Assembly: GCA_046728175.1 (NCBI GenBank)
Contig: JBKPEA010000052.1
Coordinates: forward strand, 1 to 17,878
From: JAFAHS01 sp046728175
GTDB lineage: Bacteria; Desulfobacterota; Binatia; Binatales; Binataceae
DNA: 17,878 nucleotides
Direction of reading: 5' to 3'
Shown: piece by piece, positions 14,373 through 17,878 of the stretch
Layout: every line of letters begins with the position of its first letter
Numbering within the stretch: position 1 is the stretch's first letter
Notes under the pieces: model-generated
Databases searched by the model: none
What the model was told of the DNA's origin: nothing
Seen by the model: only the letters and a program-made list of their open reading frames with translations
Made by a program: the position numbers and the translations under genes

Positions 14373-15562
14373 CCACCGCAGGGAGTTTGGATGGCTTTCG
14401 GGTTATCGACTTCACGCAGGGATTGTGTGGCCCCTTTTGTACCATGCAGCTCGGCGATGGCGGAGCCGAGGTCATCAAGATTGAACCGCCAGCAGGCGAC
14501 TACGCACGTCGCATGGGTCCCCCTTTCGTTGCTGAAGCAAGTGCGGTTTTCCTTAGTCTCAATCGTAATAAAAAGAGCGTCGTGCTCGACCTCGAAACTG
14601 CATCCGGCCGCAAAGCAGCGGTGCAACTTGCAAGCAGCGCCGACGTGCTGGTTGAGGATTTCGGACCTGACGGCGCGGAGAGCATCGGACTTGGTCATGC
14701 TCAACTGCGGGAGGCAAATCCAAAGCTGGTCTATTGCTCAATAACCCCGTTCGGCGAGGACGGTCCACTTCGTCATGCCTCAGGTTCCGAACTGGTCGTG
14801 CAGGCGATGGCGGAATACACGGCGTCGTTGGGACGGATCGGGGAGAAGCCGGTGCGGGTTGGAGCGGACGTCGCGAGTCTCAACACCGGAATCTTTGCCG
14901 CGCAGGCGATTCTCGCGGCGTTGTTTCATCGGCTGAGAACGGGAGAAGGACAGCGGGTGGCGGTCAGCGAGTTCGGCTCGCTCCTGCATCTGAGAGGGAT
15001 CATGTGGCACTCGATGAGCGATCCCGACGACTGGTATGGATTCCATCTCGACCACTACACCGCCCCGCCCGATTATGGTTATCAAGCGAAAGATGGCTCG
15101 CTGTACTTTATCCTTCGGCGCGCCAACAGCGAGGATTGGGATCGGTTGGTGCTGGAACTCGGCATGGAACAGGTGCTCGCCGATCCGCGTTTCGATGACT
15201 ACGGACGCGCGGCGACGAGCATCGGACGGTACGCCGCCGAAGTTAAAGCGATCTGGGAAAAAGCTTTTCAGAACCGAACCCGCGACGAGATCATGAGCCT
15301 GGTGCACAGTATCGGCGGAGATGCGGTGCCGTTTATGGACTATCCAGGTCTGCTCGCTCATCCACAGGTAGCGGCACTTGAAACAATCACCGAGATCAAC
15401 CATTCCACCGCCGGGAAGTTCAACACGGTGCGTCCGGTCGCCCGCTTTTCCGAAACGCAGGAGTCGATTCGGTTGCCGCCTCCTAAGCTTGGGCAGCACA
15501 CCCAGCAGGTGCTGCACGCGGCCGGCATGCTCGATTCCGGTTCGTTATCCAAATCAGATTGA
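14369..15562 (+). CDS. class III CoA-transferase homologue lacking the catalytic Asp (pair 2)
   Basis: A 397-residue CaiB/BaiF-fold protein with an intact frame: IDFTQGLCGPFCTMQLGDGG (13-32), AEVIKIEPPAGDYARR (33-48), LNRNKKSVVLDLE (64-76) and SITPFGEDGP (124-133). At the catalytic position, 22 residues before Gly192 of TGEGQ, there is Ser170 in VGADVASLNTG. Asp167 is three residues too early and does not align when the following helix (FAAQAILAAL) is used as anchor. It overlaps the preceding Asp-containing gene by four bases (ATGA), the same arrangement as at 3241-5690 but with the order of the two types reversed. It is therefore likely to be a partner subunit. A 65-base spacer leads to the CocE-like gene. 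Confidence 0.92.
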   Translation: MTTAGSLDGFRVIDFTQGLCGPFCTMQLGDGGAEVIKIEPPAGDYARRMGPPFVAEASAVFLSLNRNKKSVVLDLETASGRKAAVQLASSADVLVEDFGPDGAESIGLGHAQLREANPKLVYCSITPFGEDGPLRHASGSELVVQAMAEYTASLGRIGEKPVRVGADVASLNTGIFAAQAILAALFHRLRTGEGQRVAVSEFGSLLHLRGIMWHSMSDPDDWYGFHLDHYTAPPDYGYQAKDGSLYFILRRANSEDWDRLVLELGMEQVLADPRFDDYGRAATSIGRYAAEVKAIWEKAFQNRTRDEIMSLVHSIGGDAVPFMDYPGLLAHPQVAALETITEINHSTAGKFNTVRPVARFSETQESIRLPPPKLGQHTQQVLHAAGMLDSGSLSKSD

Positions 15563-15616
15563 TGGTCGTGGCATCATTCATCAAGGCAGCAGATATCCGC
15601 TGACACGGACGTTCCG

Positions 15617-15622
15617 AGGAGG
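15617..15622 (+). promoter_or_regulatory. Shine-Dalgarno before the CocE-like gene
   Basis: AGGAGG lies 5 bases before GTG 15628 and supports this non-ATG start for the hydrolase. Confidence 0.7.
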
Positions 15623-15627
15623 CACAA

Positions 15628-17421
15628 GTGATCGTACCAGCACGCAAGGCATACAAAGTCACTACCGAGAAAAGCATTCCTATGAAGACGCGCGACGGAG
15701 TCACCCTTTTCGCCGACGTGATCCGTCCGGAGACTTCAGGACGTTTTCCGGTTCTCCTGAGCCGTACCCCTTACAACAAAAAAGGGTCCGATGACCCCAA
15801 CGGTGCGAGCTACCTCTTTGCTCGTTACGGCTATGTCTCGGTCATGCAAGATTGTCGCGGCCGGTTCGAGTCGGAAGGTGAATACGACACGATTTTCCAG
15901 GAGATCGCCGACGGCTACGACGCGGTGGAGTGGGCCGCGCGGCTTCCTTGGTCGAACGGCCGAGTAGGCACGACCGGGCAGTCCTATCTCGGACTGACGC
16001 AATACATGATTGCGTGTAACGACCCCATGCCGCCTTCGCTGCAGGTCATGGCACCGGTCTCTGCGTCTTCGGACTACCACGCGAGCTGGATCTATCATAC
16101 CGGCGGCGTTTCGTTGTGGGGGTGGATGCTTCCCTATGCGATCTTCAAGGGACTCCACACGCTGAGAAGGGTAAAGCGCAACGACCTCTTCGAGAAGGCC
16201 AAGGATTACGTGGAAGGAGGCGAGTTTCCGATCATTCGACAAACTCGTTTCGGACTGAACGCCTTCACTCCGCTTACCGAGAAATGGTATCGCCACCTTC
16301 CAATCAAGGACTGGGTGGAGCTTCTAAAGGAGACCGCGCCCTACCTGGCCGATCATATCGCGCATGCGGACGATGGCGAGTACTGGTATCGGGCCAACGT
16401 GAATCGCCACGCGGCCAGCATCAGCGTCCCAATGCTGCACGTGAGCTCGTGGTATGACATTTTCGGCGAAGGGGCCCCCACCGCATTTTGCAGCATCAAG
16501 GCCGCCAGTAGATTCGAAAAGGCCCGCCGCGGCCAGCGCCTGATCATCGGGCCCTGGGGCCACCTGCTTCCTTATAACGTGCCGAGCTCGCGCGGCACCG
16601 GCGATATCGATTTCGGACCCGCCGCGCTCATCGATCTGAACGAAACTCTCCTGCGCTGGTTCGACTACTGGCTCAAAGATGTAGACAACGGAGTCATGGA
16701 GGAACCGCCAGTCACCATCTTCACTCTCGGCGAAAATCGTTGGCAAAAGTTGTCCGATTGGCCGCCACCCAACATGCAACAGGTGCGTTATTTCCTGCAC
16801 AGCCACAGAGGCGCTAACACCCTGGCCGGCGACGGAGCGCTTTCGACCGTGCCACCGGATGCCGAACCACCCGACACTTACGTTTACGATCCAGACAATC
16901 CGGTCCCGTCGCTGGGCGGTAACAACCTGGCCATCGATATCGGCGTCCAGGATCAACAACCGGTTGAACAGCGAACGGACGTTTTGGTCTATACTTCAGA
17001 TGCACTCGAACAACCGGTCGAGATCACGGGACCGGTGAGCGTAGCGTTGTGGGCGGCCTCTTCGACGGTCGACACCGACTTTACTGCGAAACTCGTCGAT
17101 GTTCATCCGGATGGCTACGCCCAGAACCTTCTCGATGGAATCATTCGTGCCCGATATCGGGAATCGGCCAGCGAGCCCAGGCTGATGGAGGTCGGAAAGC
17201 CGTATCTGTTCACCATCGATCTGTGGGCGACAAGCAACGTCTTCCGGCGGGGACATCGTATCCGTCTCGAGGTCAGCTCGAGCAACTTCCCGCGGTTTGA
17301 TCGCAACCTCAATAGCGGCGAGCCATTCGGAGCCGGGACAAGGGGCACGCCCGCGCGTCAAACGGTATTTCACCAGAATAGTATGCCCTCTCATCTTTTG
17401 CTTCCCTTGATACCAAGATAG
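15628..17421 (+). CDS. CocE/NonD family hydrolase (peptidase S15-like esterase/acylase)
   Basis: A 597-residue serine hydrolase of the X-Pro dipeptidyl-peptidase S15/CocE group, which cleaves esters or amides (cocaine esterase, alpha-amino-acid ester hydrolases, acylases). The alpha/beta-hydrolase domain (about 15-140 and 260-350) carries nucleophile Ser119 in GTTGQSYLG, Asp277 in SSWYDIFG and His312 in IIGPWGH: a full triad with family spacing. Between them is a helical cap (about 145-255), and after 355 a jelly-roll C-terminal domain with FTLGENRWQ and EVSSSNFPRFDRN, as in other members. The length is normal. There is no signal peptide, so it is probably cytoplasmic. The GTG start has AGGAGG five bases upstream. 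It follows the Asp-less CoA-transferase by 65 bases and should be co-transcribed, suggesting that it releases an acid that the CoA-transferase pair then activates (inference). Confidence 0.93.
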   Translation: MIVPARKAYKVTTEKSIPMKTRDGVTLFADVIRPETSGRFPVLLSRTPYNKKGSDDPNGASYLFARYGYVSVMQDCRGRFESEGEYDTIFQEIADGYDAVEWAARLPWSNGRVGTTGQSYLGLTQYMIACNDPMPPSLQVMAPVSASSDYHASWIYHTGGVSLWGWMLPYAIFKGLHTLRRVKRNDLFEKAKDYVEGGEFPIIRQTRFGLNAFTPLTEKWYRHLPIKDWVELLKETAPYLADHIAHADDGEYWYRANVNRHAASISVPMLHVSSWYDIFGEGAPTAFCSIKAASRFEKARRGQRLIIGPWGHLLPYNVPSSRGTGDIDFGPAALIDLNETLLRWFDYWLKDVDNGVMEEPPVTIFTLGENRWQKLSDWPPPNMQQVRYFLHSHRGANTLAGDGALSTVPPDAEPPDTYVYDPDNPVPSLGGNNLAIDIGVQDQQPVEQRTDVLVYTSDALEQPVEITGPVSVALWAASSTVDTDFTAKLVDVHPDGYAQNLLDGIIRARYRESASEPRLMEVGKPYLFTIDLWATSNVFRRGHRIRLEVSSSNFPRFDRNLNSGEPFGAGTRGTPARQTVFHQNSMPSHLLLPLIPR

Positions 17422-17534
17422 GCAAGACATCGCGCATCCGCAATCTCAGATCTATGGGTATGCTGATAAAGTCGTCGAGAGGTAGTCGTATACGGTTAAA
17501 CGGGAAGTTCCAGAAAAAAATAGGGGTTAGCGAT

Positions 17535-17878
17535 ATGACAAACCGTCTTGGGGAACACCTTGGACCAATGACGGCAATTATCTTCGTTTTCGTTTTTTTT
17601 ATACTCGAATTGACACCTGTTGCCGCGGCGGAATCCAATTCATCCGCACTCACACCAGTGACCACTTTTTTCGCTGATTACAACAAGCACAATATTCAGG
17701 CAGCATCTGCTCTCTTCGACCAAGAGCTGTCCGTGACCGACGCTTTTCCGCCTTTCCATTGGCGAGGAAAGAACCCGTTCACCGAATGGATGTCGGCCCT
17801 CGATAGTTACAACACCCGCAACAGATATACAGACTATGACTTCAAGGTTGGTAAACCGCTGACGTACGAGGTAGAAGG
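17535..17878 (+). CDS. secreted NTF2/SnoaL-like protein, 5' part (runs off the window)
   Basis: An ATG at 17535 with AGGGGT upstream opens a frame that remains open to the right edge (114 full codons). Residues 1-32 look like a Sec signal peptide: a short charged start, the hydrophobic core MTAIIFVFVFFILEL (12-26) and a VAAA-type cleavage region. The mature part contains PVTTFFADYNKHNIQAASAL (about 42-61), FDQELSVTD, and FHWRGKNPFTEW, which resemble the start of NTF2-like/SnoaL-like (DUF4440) domains, a cone-shaped fold used for small-ligand binding or isomerisation. The assignment is by pattern only. Codon use and base composition are clearly more AT-rich than in the CocE-like gene, from which 113 non-coding bases separate it. 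Confidence 0.6.
   Translation, partial: MTNRLGEHLGPMTAIIFVFVFFILELTPVAAAESNSSALTPVTTFFADYNKHNIQAASALFDQELSVTDAFPPFHWRGKNPFTEWMSALDSYNTRNRYTDYDFKVGKPLTYEVE

Noticed and set aside
1..17878. CRISPR arrays, tRNA or rRNA genes, toxin-antitoxin or phage-defence genes, insertion-sequence transposases.
   Set aside because: I looked for each by eye and saw no regularly spaced repeats, no clear tRNA cloverleaf and no transposase or defence protein signature.

Overview
The window is one stretch of a moderately high-GC bacterial chromosome. Genes are densely packed, many starts carry strong Shine-Dalgarno sequences, and several stop/start codons overlap. Most genes belong to CoA-ester and xenobiotic or fatty-acid type catabolism: an NDP-forming acyl-CoA synthetase, five class III (CaiB/BaiF) CoA-transferases, an amidohydrolase, a cytochrome P450, a VOC-fold protein and a CocE/NonD esterase. 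Such loci are common in soil and sediment bacteria with large catabolic gene sets (Binatota/Desulfobacterota-like, Rhizobiales or actinobacteria-like gene content). The sequence alone does not settle the taxon, and I treat a Binatota-like source only as a weak guess.

Layout. 1-150 is the 3' end of an unrecognised gene, followed by a 310-base gap with a doubtful small frame. 461-2983 (+) holds the acyl-CoA synthetase and a GYD-domain protein. 3241-8242 (-) reads as a four-gene operon in the order P450, amidohydrolase, CoA-transferase, CoA-transferase. 8640-9947 (-) is a YcaQ/AlkX-type DNA glycosylase, bracketed by two copies of a roughly 219-base imperfect direct repeat (8403-8621 and 10218-10435). 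Next to the second copy lies a short frameshifted relic of a P450 gene (10134-10208). 10436-10899 has no gene I can support. 10900-11427 (-) is a VOC protein and 11707-13023 (-) another CoA-transferase. A 170-base divergent spacer then leads to 13194-17421 (+): two overlapping CoA-transferases and a CocE-like hydrolase. A lower-GC segment at the right edge starts a secreted NTF2/SnoaL-like protein that runs out of the window.

How the genes may work together (inference). The hydrolases (amidohydrolase, CocE) would release acids, the P450 and VOC proteins would oxidise or rearrange the carbon skeleton, and the acyl-CoA synthetase and CoA-transferases would activate acids as CoA thioesters. The substrate cannot be read from the sequence.

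The two most interesting observations are these. First, both tightly overlapping CoA-transferase pairs contain one member with the family's catalytic Asp and one member without it, which suggests two independent heteromeric class III CoA-transferases. Second, the repeat flanking the glycosylase gene contains an 8-bp hairpin in which the only difference between copies is a change from a T-A pair to a T-G pair, compatible with structured RNA from the + strand.
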